From contig CALUQJ010000004.1 in the NCBI GenBank assembly GCA_944322865.1, positions 1 through 53,691 of the forward strand: DNA of 53,691 nt. Direction: 5' to 3'. Positions 10,877 through 18,553 of this stretch are shown here, piece after piece. This DNA is from Candidatus Gastranaerophilales bacterium. Lineage in GTDB: Bacteria > Cyanobacteriota > Vampirovibrionia > Gastranaerophilales > Gastranaerophilaceae. The notes below the pieces were generated by a model that saw only the letters and a program-made list of their open reading frames with translations, searched no databases and was not told the DNA's origin. The position numbers and the translations under genes were made by a program. Numbering within the stretch: position 1 is the stretch's first letter; the number at the start of each line of letters is the position of its first letter.

Positions 10877-11106
10877 ATTTAGAATTATTGACTGTAGGTA
10901 TGACATTAATGGTTATAGGTATGGGCTTTGTGTTAGCCTTTTTGTGGCTGATGATAGGCGCTATGCATGTAATGTCTTATGTCGTAGCCTATTTGAACAA
11001 AATTTATCCTGAAAAGGTTGTAGTAGTTGAGAAAAACAGAACTGCGGCAGTAAGGGAAGATGAGGCAATAGCCGTTGCTATTGCGGCTGTTATGGCAAAA
11101 AAATAA
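10873..11106 (+). CDS. oadG: Oxaloacetate decarboxylase gamma subunit
   Basis: A 77-aa protein with one N-terminal membrane helix (about 7-36) and a short tail carrying the motif DEAIAVAIAAVMAKK, typical of OadG/MmdD-type subunits. These assemble the alpha and beta subunits at the membrane. It overlaps birA by 4 bases and precedes oadA by 36 bases. Small size and loose conservation make this call depend partly on context, but the context is strong: oadA and oadB follow directly. Confidence 0.82.
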   Translation: MNLELLTVGMTLMVIGMGFVLAFLWLMIGAMHVMSYVVAYLNKIYPEKVVVVEKNRTAAVREDEAIAVAIAAVMAKK

Positions 11107-11142
11107 TTACATTTTTTAGAATAAGTGAAAGGATAAAAAATT

Positions 11143-12927
11143 ATGGCTAAAAAACTTATTAAAGTTATGGACACCTCATTCAGAGATGGTTTCCAATCCG
11201 TATACGGAGCAAGAGTATTTGTTGATGATTTTATTCCTGCCCTGCAAGCTGCTGTTAATGCAGGTCTTAAACATTTTGAAGTTGCAGGCGGTGCAAGATT
11301 TCAATCACCTATTTTTTACTGCAATGAAAATGCATTTGAAACTATGGACAAAATCAGAGCTGCTGTAGGTCCGGATATTAACCTGCAAAGCTTGTCAAGA
11401 GGGGTGAATGTTGTTGGTTTGGATTCTCAACCGCGAGATATCATCAACCTGCATGCAAAAATGTTTAAAAAACACGGTGTTACAACTGTCAGAAACTTTG
11501 ATGCCCTTAACGATGTTCACAACCTGATTTATTCAGCACAATGTATCAGAGATAATGGTTTGAAACATGAAGTTACAATCACAATGATGGAACTTCCTTA
11601 CGGCTGCACAGGCGCTCATGATGTTGATTTTTATGAGAGAGTATTGAGAAATATTTTAGATGCAGGCATTCCGTTTGACAGTCTTGCATTTAAAGATGCA
11701 TCAGGTACTTCAAGCCCGAGAAAGGTTTACGAAACAATTAAACGTACAAGAGAGATATTAGGTGAAGATGCACATATCCGCTTCCACTCTCACGAAACAG
11801 CAGGAACAGGGCTTGCATGTTATCTGGCAGCTTTAGACGGCGGCGCTGACGGTATAGATTTGTCTATGAAACCTGTTTCCGGAGGTACTGCTCAACCGGA
11901 TATCGTTTCTATGTGGCATGCTGTTAAAGGTACTGATTATGATTTAGGAATTGACGTTGAAAAAATTCTTGAAACAGAAGAAATATTTAAAGAATGTATG
12001 AAAGATTACTTCTTACCGCCTGAGGCACTTGCTGTTAACCCGATGATTATTCAATCACCGCTTCCTGGCGGAGCTCTAACAGCTAATACACAGATGCTTC
12101 GCGACAACAACTTAATGGATAAATTCCCTGAAGTCGTTGCGGCTATGAAAGAAGTTGTTATGAAAGGCGGTTTCGGTACCTCTGTAACACCTGTTTCACA
12201 ATTCTACTTCCAGCAGGCGTTTAACAATGTAATGTTCGGTAACTGGAAAAAGATTGCAGAAGGTTACGGCAAAATGGTACTCGGATATTTTGGTAAAACT
12301 CCTTGTGAACCTGATCCGGAAGTTATCAAAATTGCCGCTGAACAACTCGGTTTAGAACCTACAACAGAAACAGTTGTTGACTTAAATGATAAAGATCCTG
12401 AAAAAGGTATTGAACCGGCTAAGAAAAGACTTGAAGAAGCAGGTTTACCAATTACTGATGAAAATATCTTTATTTCTGCTGCATGCAAAGAAAAAGGCAT
12501 CTTGTTCTTGCAGGGTAAAGGCACAATCGGTGTCAGAAAATGTGAAAAAGGCGAAACAGAACCTAAAATTGATTCAACAGGCGGTTATACAGTTTCTGTT
12601 AACGGTAAAAAATACGCTGTTACGATTGAAGGCGACAAGGCTACTGTTAATGGCAAATTATATGACATCAATGTAAAAGCAGGTATTGATGCAACAGCTG
12701 TTCCGGCAGGTGAAGGAACTCCGGTTAAGGCTGCTCTGCCTGGTACTGTATTAAAAGTGCTTGTAGGTGTCGGCGATTCTATTGCTGAGGGCGATGTAAT
12801 AACTGTTATTGAAGCTATGAAAATGGAAACAGAAATTAAATCTCCTGTATCCGGTACAGTACAGTCAGTAGAAATTGAAGTAGGTAATAAAGTCAAAACA
12901 GGTGAAGTACTTGTAACTATAGGTTAG
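11143..12927 (+). CDS. oadA: Oxaloacetate decarboxylase alpha subunit (biotin carboxyltransferase)
   Basis: A 594-aa protein. An N-terminal carboxyltransferase barrel (DTSFRDGFQSVYGARV near residues 10-25, FKDASGTSSP near 185) is followed by a linker and a C-terminal biotinyl domain. The biotin-accepting lysine is K560 in EAMKMETE. It moves the carboxyl group of oxaloacetate to biotin for decarboxylation by OadB. A good AAAGGA site precedes the ATG. Related enzymes act on pyruvate or methylmalonyl-CoA; the adjacent OadB and OadG make a sodium-pumping oxaloacetate decarboxylase the best reading. Confidence 0.93.
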   Translation: MAKKLIKVMDTSFRDGFQSVYGARVFVDDFIPALQAAVNAGLKHFEVAGGARFQSPIFYCNENAFETMDKIRAAVGPDINLQSLSRGVNVVGLDSQPRDIINLHAKMFKKHGVTTVRNFDALNDVHNLIYSAQCIRDNGLKHEVTITMMELPYGCTGAHDVDFYERVLRNILDAGIPFDSLAFKDASGTSSPRKVYETIKRTREILGEDAHIRFHSHETAGTGLACYLAALDGGADGIDLSMKPVSGGTAQPDIVSMWHAVKGTDYDLGIDVEKILETEEIFKECMKDYFLPPEALAVNPMIIQSPLPGGALTANTQMLRDNNLMDKFPEVVAAMKEVVMKGGFGTSVTPVSQFYFQQAFNNVMFGNWKKIAEGYGKMVLGYFGKTPCEPDPEVIKIAAEQLGLEPTTETVVDLNDKDPEKGIEPAKKRLEEAGLPITDENIFISAACKEKGILFLQGKGTIGVRKCEKGETEPKIDSTGGYTVSVNGKKYAVTIEGDKATVNGKLYDINVKAGIDATAVPAGEGTPVKAALPGTVLKVLVGVGDSIAEGDVITVIEAMKMETEIKSPVSGTVQSVEIEVGNKVKTGEVLVTIG

Positions 12928-12969
12928 TTTTTCACTGTAATGAAGAAAACATTAGAAAAGGAATAAAAG

Positions 12970-14145
12970 ATGAATATTGTAGACAGTTTATATAAATTAT
13001 GGCAGTCAACAGGTATTGCAAACTTCATACAGCCTGCTGACCCGACCATTACAAGCGGATTTGAACAATTTCTTCATCAATTCGGCTCACCGATTATGAT
13101 TGTATTATGTTTGTTCTTATTATGGCTTGGTATTAAAAAAGAATTTGAACCGCTTTTGTTAGTTCCTATTGCGTTTGGCGGTTTGTTATCAAACATTCCT
13201 GTTGCAGATATGGCAGGACCGCATGGTTTTTTGGGAATTATTTATGAAGCAGGTATACATCAGGGATTATTCCCGTTGATTATATTTATGGGTGTTGGCG
13301 CAATGACAGACTTTGGTCCGTTGATCGCAAACCCTAAAACAGCACTATTAGGCGGCGCCGCACAATTCGGTATTTTTGGCGCATTACTGCTTGCGTTGTG
13401 TTGTTTTGGCTTTACACTTCCGCAATCCGGCGCTATTGGTATCATCGGTGGTGCAGACGGTCCGACATCAATTTACGTAACTTCTAAGCTTGCTCCTGAA
13501 TTATTAGGTGCTATTGCAGTTGCTGCATATTCTTATATGGCGCTTGTTCCTGTAATCCAGCCGCCTATTATGAAAGCTTTGACAACAGAAGAAGAACGTA
13601 AAATTGAAATGAAACAATTGAGAGAAGTTTCTAAACGTGAAAAAATCGTTTTCCCTCTTGTTGTTCTCGGACTTTGTATTATATTCCTGCCGGATGCATG
13701 TCCGTTAGTCGGCGCATTGACTTTCGGTAACTTATGTAAAGAATGCGGTGTTGTTGAAAGACTTTCAGACACAATGCAAAATGCACTGATTAACATCGTA
13801 ACCATTTTCTTAGGATTGTCTGTCGGCTCTAAATTATCAGCAAGTCAGTTTTTGACAACTCAAACACTGTTCATTCTGATATTAGGTGTACTTGCATTTT
13901 CATTTGCAACAGCCGGCGGTGTTGTTTTTGCTAAAGTTATGAACATGTTCTCTAAAGACAAAATCAATCCACTTATCGGTTCAGCCGGTGTATCAGCTGT
14001 TCCTATGGCTGCACGTGTATCTAACAAGGTCGGTTTGGAAGCAAACAGCCAGAACTATCTGTTGATGCACGCTATGGGACCTAACGTTGCAGGTGTAATC
14101 GGATCAGCTGTTGCAGCAGGTATTCTGCTTGCACTGTGTAACTAA
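12970..14145 (+). CDS. oadB: Sodium-pumping decarboxylase beta subunit
   Basis: A 391-aa polytopic protein that decarboxylates carboxybiotin and exports sodium ions. The conserved block [20 protein letters not shown] (about 155-175) holds the aspartate needed for ion binding, and GGLLSNIPV plus the C-terminal [11 protein letters not shown] also match the family. AAAAGGA precedes the ATG. It lies 42 bases after oadA and ends at a strong terminator. Family members also serve methylmalonyl-CoA and glutaconyl-CoA decarboxylases; the substrate is set by the alpha subunit. Confidence 0.94.
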   Translation: MNIVDSLYKLWQSTGIANFIQPADPTITSGFEQFLHQFGSPIMIVLCLFLLWLGIKKEFEPLLLVPIAFGGLLSNIPVADMAGPHGFLGIIYEAGIHQGLFPLIIFMGVGAMTDFGPLIANPKTALLGGAAQFGIFGALLLALCCFGFTLPQSGAIGIIGGADGPTSIYVTSKLAPELLGAIAVAAYSYMALVPVIQPPIMKALTTEEERKIEMKQLREVSKREKIVFPLVVLGLCIIFLPDACPLVGALTFGNLCKECGVVERLSDTMQNALINIVTIFLGLSVGSKLSASQFLTTQTLFILILGVLAFSFATAGGVVFAKVMNMFSKDKINPLIGSAGVSAVPMAARVSNKVGLEANSQNYLLMHAMGPNVAGVIGSAVAAGILLALCN

Positions 14146-14167
14146 TAAGTTTCAAAATTCAATTTTC

Positions 14168-14205
14168 AAACATGCCGGTCAGTTATAAGCCGGCATGTTT
14201 TTTAA
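14168..14205 (+). terminator. Terminator of the birA-oad operon
   Basis: A perfect 11-bp stem (AAACATGCCGG with CCGGCATGTTT, arms at 14168-14178 and 14190-14200), an 11-base loop and a T-run immediately after. Confidence 0.9.
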
Positions 14206-14241
14206 TTTAGATTAAAAAAACAACAACATATAAAAATGCTG

Positions 14242-14271
14242 CTGGCAGTGATATTTTGTTTGTAATACAAT
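14242..14271 (+). promoter_or_regulatory. Promoter of purMND, probably leaderless
   Basis: CTGGCA (14242-14247), an 18-base spacer and TACAAT (14266-14271). Only six bases separate the -10 from the purM ATG, and no Shine-Dalgarno sequence is present, so the mRNA probably starts at the ATG itself. Confidence 0.5.
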
Positions 14272-14277
14272 CAGGTT

Positions 14278-15183
14278 ATGGACGCATATAAACAGTCAGG
14301 CGTTGACCTGAAGGAAGCTGAGAGATTAAATAAGATTCTTTCAAGAAAGATTAAGGACAAAAACATCAGTGAATTTGTCGGTTCTGTTGATTATAACGGA
14401 ATAAAAATTTATAACTGCTGCGACGGTATCGGTACAAAAATTATCCCGCTATACAAACGCAAACGGTATGCTGATATTGCACAGGAAGTCGTTGCGGCAA
14501 ATCTTAATGACATGGCAACCCGTGATGTTATGGCTCTTGGATTTTCTGATTACATTGCTGTAAATAAACTTGACAGCGATGCAATATCATCAATAATTAT
14601 TGAACTTAAAAAGGTTTTAGAACAATGTAATTGCAGACTGTTGGGCGGCGAAACCTCTGAAATGCCGGATATTTTGCGTGACGGCGTAATTGATATTGCA
14701 GGATTTGCAATAGGCGCCGGAGGTGGAGAATTACAAAAAATAGAAACCGGTGATATTCTCATCGGACTTAAATCAAGCGGAGTTCATGCAAACGGATTTT
14801 CACTTGTCAGAAAATTATATAATGACTGTCAATTGTCTGATAAAGAATTTGAAACCTGTCTTGTTCCAACATATATTTATTACAATACTATTCGTAAATT
14901 GTGGAATGCAAATTTAATCAAAGCAGGGGCAAATATTACTGGCGGAGGACTAATTGAAAACCTGTCACGAATAGTGGAGGTTAGCAGACTCGAATTTTTT
15001 AAACAAAATATTCCGCAACAGCCGATTTTCCAATGTTTACACGAACTTGTCGGCGATGAAATTTATAATGTGTTTAATTGCGGGGTCGGTTTTTGTATAT
15101 TTGCTGCCCCGCAAAATAAGGAAAAAATTTTTGAGATATGCAAAGAGTTTACACCTTTTGAACTCGGGAGGATAATAATATGA
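14278..15183 (+). CDS. purM: Phosphoribosylformylglycinamidine cyclo-ligase
   Basis: A 301-aa AIR synthetase converting FGAM and ATP to AIR in purine synthesis. CCDGIGTK (about 44-51), AANLNDMATRDVMALGFSDY, GGETSEMPD and SSGVHANGFSLVRK are the family's ATP-binding and structural motifs. The length is somewhat below the usual ~340 aa, mainly in the C-terminal half, yet the GGGLIEN block is present. It overlaps purN by 4 bases. It appears to be translated without a leader: no ribosome binding site, -10 six bases upstream. Confidence 0.93.
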   Translation: MDAYKQSGVDLKEAERLNKILSRKIKDKNISEFVGSVDYNGIKIYNCCDGIGTKIIPLYKRKRYADIAQEVVAANLNDMATRDVMALGFSDYIAVNKLDSDAISSIIIELKKVLEQCNCRLLGGETSEMPDILRDGVIDIAGFAIGAGGGELQKIETGDILIGLKSSGVHANGFSLVRKLYNDCQLSDKEFETCLVPTYIYYNTIRKLWNANLIKAGANITGGGLIENLSRIVEVSRLEFFKQNIPQQPIFQCLHELVGDEIYNVFNCGVGFCIFAAPQNKEKIFEICKEFTPFELGRIII

Positions 15184-15770
15184 AAAAGATAGCAATTATG
15201 GGCTCCGGTAACGGGTCTAATTTTGAGGCAATAGTAAAATATTTTGCGCAAAAACCTGAAATGGAAGTCGATATAACCTGCCTTACGGATGATGTTAATG
15301 CGTATATTTTAACCCGTGCTAAAAATCTGGGTGTTAAATACAAATACCTGCCATTTGAACAAAACGGTGCATATTTTGCGGTAAATAATTTTGATTTAAT
15401 AGTGCTTGCAGGTTATATGCGGATTTTGCCTGAGGATGTCCTTAATTTAGGAAAATTTATAAACATCCATCCGTCATTATTGCCGGCATTTAAGGGAAAA
15501 GATGCAATACACAGAGCATTTGATGCCGGAGTTAAGGTAAGCGGTGTGACGATCCACCATGTAACAAGCGATCTTGACGGCGGAAAAATCATTGCGCAAT
15601 ACCCTGTTTTAATCGGAAATTTGACGCATTTTGATGAATTTGAAGCTGAAATTCATAACCTTGAACACAAACTTTATCCGATAGTAATAGAAAAACTTTT
15701 GAAAGATGAGGTGTTTGATTTTTCTGATTTACTGGGCGGATGCTCCGGAAATTGCAGTGGGTGTCATTAG
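15180..15770 (+). CDS. purN: Phosphoribosylglycinamide formyltransferase
   Basis: A 196-aa GAR transformylase using 10-formyl-tetrahydrofolate. GSGNGSNFEAI (8-18) binds the phosphate. The catalytic block INIHPSLLPAFKGKDAIHRA and the downstream HHVTSDLDGGKIIAQ supply the Asn, His and Asp of the active site. GGGAGG precedes the ATG within purM. The extreme C-terminus, GGCSGNCSGCH, is an unusual cysteine-rich tail not typical of the family and could bind a metal or be a redox element. It is followed immediately by purD. Confidence 0.94.
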   Translation: MKKIAIMGSGNGSNFEAIVKYFAQKPEMEVDITCLTDDVNAYILTRAKNLGVKYKYLPFEQNGAYFAVNNFDLIVLAGYMRILPEDVLNLGKFINIHPSLLPAFKGKDAIHRAFDAGVKVSGVTIHHVTSDLDGGKIIAQYPVLIGNLTHFDEFEAEIHNLEHKLYPIVIEKLLKDEVFDFSDLLGGCSGNCSGCH

Positions 15771-15794
15771 TTGTCAAAAAATTTGGAGGTGAAA

Positions 15795-16907
15795 ATGGCA
15801 TTAAATATATGGGTTGTAGGTAACGGAGCAAGAGAACAGGCAATAAAAACAGCCTGTGAAAAATCTAAATTGTCGAAATCTGTAAAACTCATAGAAGAAG
15901 AAAATTGTCTTGAACTTTTATCTGAAGTTTCACAAATTCCTGATTTAGTAATTTTGGGACCTGAACAGCCGATTTGCGATGGACTTGTTGACGAATTTAC
16001 AGCACGCGGGATTAAATGCATCGGAGTTAATAAAAAATTTTCACAGCTTGAAAGCTCCAAACTTTTTGCCAAAAAATTCATAGTTAACCACGGAATAAAA
16101 TGCGCTAAACTTTTACCTATTGAATCAAATGACTTTCCACAGGTTATGAAATTTGACGGATTATGCAAGGGTAAAGGTGTAAAAGTTTTATATAACAACG
16201 ATGAAAAAAATGTATTCGCGCGAAAATTTACCGGCATGAGGTATTTTATAGAAGAATATCTTGAAGGTGAAGAGATTTCTGTAATGTCATATCTTTATAA
16301 CGGCAGACTGATAAATTTCAGACCTGCAAGAGATTTCAAGCGGCTTTCAGCCGCAAAAGATGCCCCGAACACAGGCGGTATGGGGGCTTATACACCGGTT
16401 AATTTGACAGATGAGCAGCAAATTAAATTACAAATATATTTAGAAAAACTTGAAAAATCACTGTTGTCTGAAGGTGCGGATTTTAACGGATTTATTTATT
16501 CGGGATTAATCTGGACACGCGGGGACTGGTATGTTCTTGAATACAATGTCCGGCTTGGCGATCCTGAGTGTCAGGCGATTTTAACTAATCTCAAAAATGA
16601 TTTTCTTGATATCTTGCTGAATGGGGCGGAGCCAGAATATCACGATGGCGTTGGCGCGTGTTTAACAATTGCGGCAGAAGGTTATCCAGAGGAGCCGGTT
16701 AAAGGCGATGAAATTACATTGCCAGAAGATATGAATATTGATGTTTATTTTGCCGGAGTTGAGACAAAAGACGGGAAATTATATTCAAATGGCGGGCGTG
16801 TGCTTTCACTTTGCACTAATTCAGAAAATCCGTATCCGGCACTGAAAAATTACGCTGAAAAAATCCGGATGGAACATAAATATTACCGGAAAGATATTGA
16901 TATCTAA
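15795..16907 (+). CDS. purD: Phosphoribosylamine-glycine ligase
   Basis: A 370-aa GAR synthetase of the ATP-grasp fold. The start is set at 15795, where GGAGGTG lies 4 bases upstream; an in-frame TTG at 15771 has no such site. Motifs: GNGAREQAI near the N-terminus, ILGPEQP, KGKGVKVL, RPARDFKRL followed by DAPNTGGMGAYTPV, and LEYNVRLGDPECQAI. Typical PurD is about 420 aa, so this one is short, the missing length being spread over several loops. It is the third gene of the purMND operon. No clear terminator follows. Confidence 0.93.
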   Translation: MALNIWVVGNGAREQAIKTACEKSKLSKSVKLIEEENCLELLSEVSQIPDLVILGPEQPICDGLVDEFTARGIKCIGVNKKFSQLESSKLFAKKFIVNHGIKCAKLLPIESNDFPQVMKFDGLCKGKGVKVLYNNDEKNVFARKFTGMRYFIEEYLEGEEISVMSYLYNGRLINFRPARDFKRLSAAKDAPNTGGMGAYTPVNLTDEQQIKLQIYLEKLEKSLLSEGADFNGFIYSGLIWTRGDWYVLEYNVRLGDPECQAILTNLKNDFLDILLNGAEPEYHDGVGACLTIAAEGYPEEPVKGDEITLPEDMNIDVYFAGVETKDGKLYSNGGRVLSLCTNSENPYPALKNYAEKIRMEHKYYRKDIDI

Positions 16908-16927
16908 AAGCTCTGTTAGTACAAAGA

Positions 16928-17098
16928 TTATTCTTTAACTTTTTTAATAATTATACAATCTTTTTCTACGCTAAATTCAACTCTGTCTTTTATTGGATTT
17001 ATTTTAATCAGTTCCAGAATTGGCAACGGAATTATAACGCCCCAACTGTTTCCTATCTGTATTATTTTTCTTATCATATAGCCTTCATGGCTAAACAT
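16928..17098 (-). CDS. Small AbrB/MazE-like transcription factor
   Basis: A 56-aa protein with the swapped-hairpin AbrB signature: IRKIIQIGNSWGVIIPLPIL, then a strand-forming RVEFSVEKDCIIIKK. In this family IGNS-x-GV-x-IP is the DNA-binding core. Either the ATG at 17098 or the one at 17077 could start it; the second has GAAGG 4 bases upstream and gives 49 aa, close to a minimal AbrB domain. No toxin gene lies beside it, so it may be an orphan antitoxin or a free regulator. The divergent spacer contains two GTTATAAC palindromes that could be its operators. Confidence 0.8.
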   Translation of the reverse strand: MFSHEGYMIRKIIQIGNSWGVIIPLPILELIKINPIKDRVEFSVEKDCIIIKKVKE

Positions 17099-17104
17099 TG
17101 TAAC

Positions 17105-17161
17105 AATGTTATAACTATTATGACAGTAATTTTTGTTAATAGATTATAATAATGTTATAAC
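17105..17161. promoter_or_regulatory. Divergent promoter with two GTTATAAC operator-like sites
   Basis: AATGTTATAAC occurs at 17105-17115 and again at 17151-17161, each containing the palindrome GTTATAAC. Between them on the plus strand lie ATGACA (17120-17125) and TATAAT (17145-17150) with a 19-base spacer, a plausible promoter for the truncated prepilin gene. Paired sites bracketing a promoter next to an AbrB-type gene suggest autoregulation. Confidence 0.4.
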
Positions 17162-17179
17162 ATGATTTAAGGAGGGAAT

Positions 17180-17293
17180 ATGACTAGAACAAAAATTTAC
17201 GCATTTACGTTAGCAGAAGGCAGACAAGGCGGACTGTGTCCGCCCCGCAAGGTGACAACTCTTACAAGACGCAACAAAACTGTTGCGGGATGA
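17180..17293 (+). pseudogene. Truncated prepilin start fused to a dispersed repeat
   Basis: AAGGAGGG and an ATG at 17180 open a frame reading MTRTKIYAFTLAE and then GRQGGLCPP to a stop at 17291. FTLAE is the start of the type IV prepilin motif (in this lineage usually followed by a hydrophobic VLITLGIIGVVAA-like helix). Here the reading leaves the pilin pattern right after the glutamate and enters a GCGGAC/GTCCGC repeat. I read it as a pilin gene cut by repeat-mediated rearrangement, keeping its promoter and ribosome binding site. Confidence 0.6.
17229..17243. repeat. GCGGAC/GTCCGC palindrome
   Basis: A six-base perfect inverted repeat with a TGT loop, extended by one more pair on each side. 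The same palindrome recurs at 17394-17408, in degenerate form near 17516-17529, and inverted at 53570-53583. It resembles a REP-type short palindromic element. Confidence 0.6.
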
Positions 17294-17411
17294 CGGCGCA
17301 ACGGTGACCGTTATAAGCCGACATTTAAGTCTGTAATGCAATCTAAGTTTGTGCAAAAGGCGACAACACAAATCTCGTTCCAATGTATTAGAGCGGACTG
17401 TGTCCGCCCCC
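17286..17411 (+). repeat. Dispersed ~125-bp repeat, copy 1
   Basis: About 126 bases running from CGGGATGACGG to the GCGGAC/GTCCGC palindrome. The reverse complement occurs at 53567-53691 with high identity, including the segments AAGTTTGTGCAAAAGGCGAC and CGTTCCAATGTAT. The element is rich in internal inverted repeats and has no convincing coding content. It probably belongs to a family present elsewhere in the genome. Confidence 0.75.
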
Positions 17412-17746
17412 ACCCGAATTTCTAAGTTCGCTTTGCTCACAGAATTTCGACCTCCCCCATAGGAGAGGTAAATTGACGGTTTTCGTCATTCTTTAGCGGT
17501 TTCTAAGAATGTAAGAGCGGACTTGTCCACCCCATGGGAGAGGACAGGCTAAAGATGCAACTGGAGCTAGACACTGAAAATAAAGCGGTTGTTGGTAAAA
17601 TTTGCTAAGACGAATTAATGATACGAACTTAACGTCCTATAGTCCTAACGTCTTAACGTCTTTTAAAGAAGGCAACTCACTAACTCACGTATTGCCTGAT
17701 TTTTTGTAACTTATTCCCTTAAAAAATGACAATGTGAGTATTCCAA
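17294..17746. other. Repeat-rich non-coding stretch
   Basis: Besides the ~125-bp repeat and the 8-bp element, this stretch contains two purine-rich GGAGAGG-containing segments near 17462 and 17540, a degenerate GCGGAC palindrome and an imperfect inverted repeat of GAATTTC around 17415-17447. No gene is supported in it. Its base composition is visibly richer in G and C than the flanks, consistent with acquired or mobile repeats. Confidence 0.5.
17628..17697. repeat. Composite 8-bp repeat plus hairpin element, copy 2
   Basis: It has the same plan as the copy at 32-102: AGGCAA/TTGCCT hairpin arms (17670-17675 and 17692-17697) around GTGAGTTA-type units, followed on the minus strand by AAGACGTT-type 8-bp units including the variant GGACTAT. 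It lies 50 bases past the stop of the minus-strand glycosidase gene. Confidence 0.7.
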
Positions 17747-18553
17747 TTAATACACAAGCATAAATGATTTTACACTGCGACCGGCACCATCGCCACGGGA
17801 GGTAACTTCTATTTTATTTTTATAATTCATAGAGGTTGAACTGCCGCCGTCAAACGCCATTGCACGATCAAAACCTAATTTTTTACACAGTTCATGTACA
17901 TCATATAAATCCATAGGATTTTCGTCTGTAATTATCAAGATATGTGCATCACCGTCTTTAAGTCCGATTATTGTTCTTGAGGTTTTATGTAAAACAGAGG
18001 CGCTTTCTCTTATAACCTTACCGTCTTTTTTTTGCACAAAAAATTCTTCCTCAAGTTTTAAATCAGGATAGACAAGAGGTCCGCCCTGTGCGGAATTTTC
18101 AATGTGGCAGGCAAAATCAACCGAACTGTTATGCGGTGTTATTTCGTAGCGCCAGGAATTGTCATCATCGCATTGAACAACCCTAAATTCTGTACGATTG
18201 ATTATTTTCTCAAGATTTTGCCGCAAAACAGGATCCCGCATCAAATTCTCATTAAACAATGGATCATCAGCGGTCTGACGGTCTGTGATTACATATGAAA
18301 TTGTTTTTTCGTTTTTGGGGTCGAAAAATCCTGCATTCAGCGTTAATCTTGCGCCTGCGCGTTGATGCATTTCACGTGTTGTTATAAGATGTTCGCTTGA
18401 CACAAATTTAACACGTTCTCTTATCTTCTCGCCTTTCAGGATAATATGATAGATCCCGTTTTCATATTTGACATCAATGCGTGGATCTCCAAATGCGTAA
18501 GCACTTGTTGTCAAACTGAATAAAATTAATAAACTCAAGAATATTTTTTTCAT
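17747..18553 (-). CDS. Exported phosphodiester glycosidase family protein
   Basis: A 268-aa protein with a signal peptide (hydrophobic residues about 4-20, cleavage after AYA). The body matches the NAGPA/phosphodiester glycosidase domain: LNAGFFDP near 90, GGPLVYPDL near 160, RTIIGLKDGDAHILIITDE and the C-terminal FDGGSSTSMNYK. Related enzymes remove sugar residues held by phosphodiester bonds or act in surface polysaccharide processing. Its start overlaps the stop of the permease gene by one base, so it is translated with the Lpt exporter genes and probably acts on the exported envelope glycan in the periplasm. The exact substrate is unknown. Confidence 0.83.
   Translation of the reverse strand: MKKIFLSLLILFSLTTSAYAFGDPRIDVKYENGIYHIILKGEKIRERVKFVSSEHLITTREMHQRAGARLTLNAGFFDPKNEKTISYVITDRQTADDPLFNENLMRDPVLRQNLEKIINRTEFRVVQCDDDNSWRYEITPHNSSVDFACHIENSAQGGPLVYPDLKLEEEFFVQKKDGKVIRESASVLHKTSRTIIGLKDGDAHILIITDENPMDLYDVHELCKKLGFDRAMAFDGGSSTSMNYKNKIEVTSRGDGAGRSVKSFMLVY

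Noticed and set aside
10873-14145. Methylmalonyl-CoA or glutaconyl-CoA decarboxylase instead of oxaloacetate decarboxylase
   Set aside because: The alpha subunit has the pyruvate/oxaloacetate carboxyltransferase barrel (DTSFRDGFQS), not an acyl-CoA carboxyltransferase fold.
17210-17440. A 76-codon open frame on the minus strand
   Set aside because: It lies wholly over the dispersed repeat and pilin fragment, has no ribosome binding site, and reads as a cysteine/arginine-rich sequence with no domain pattern.
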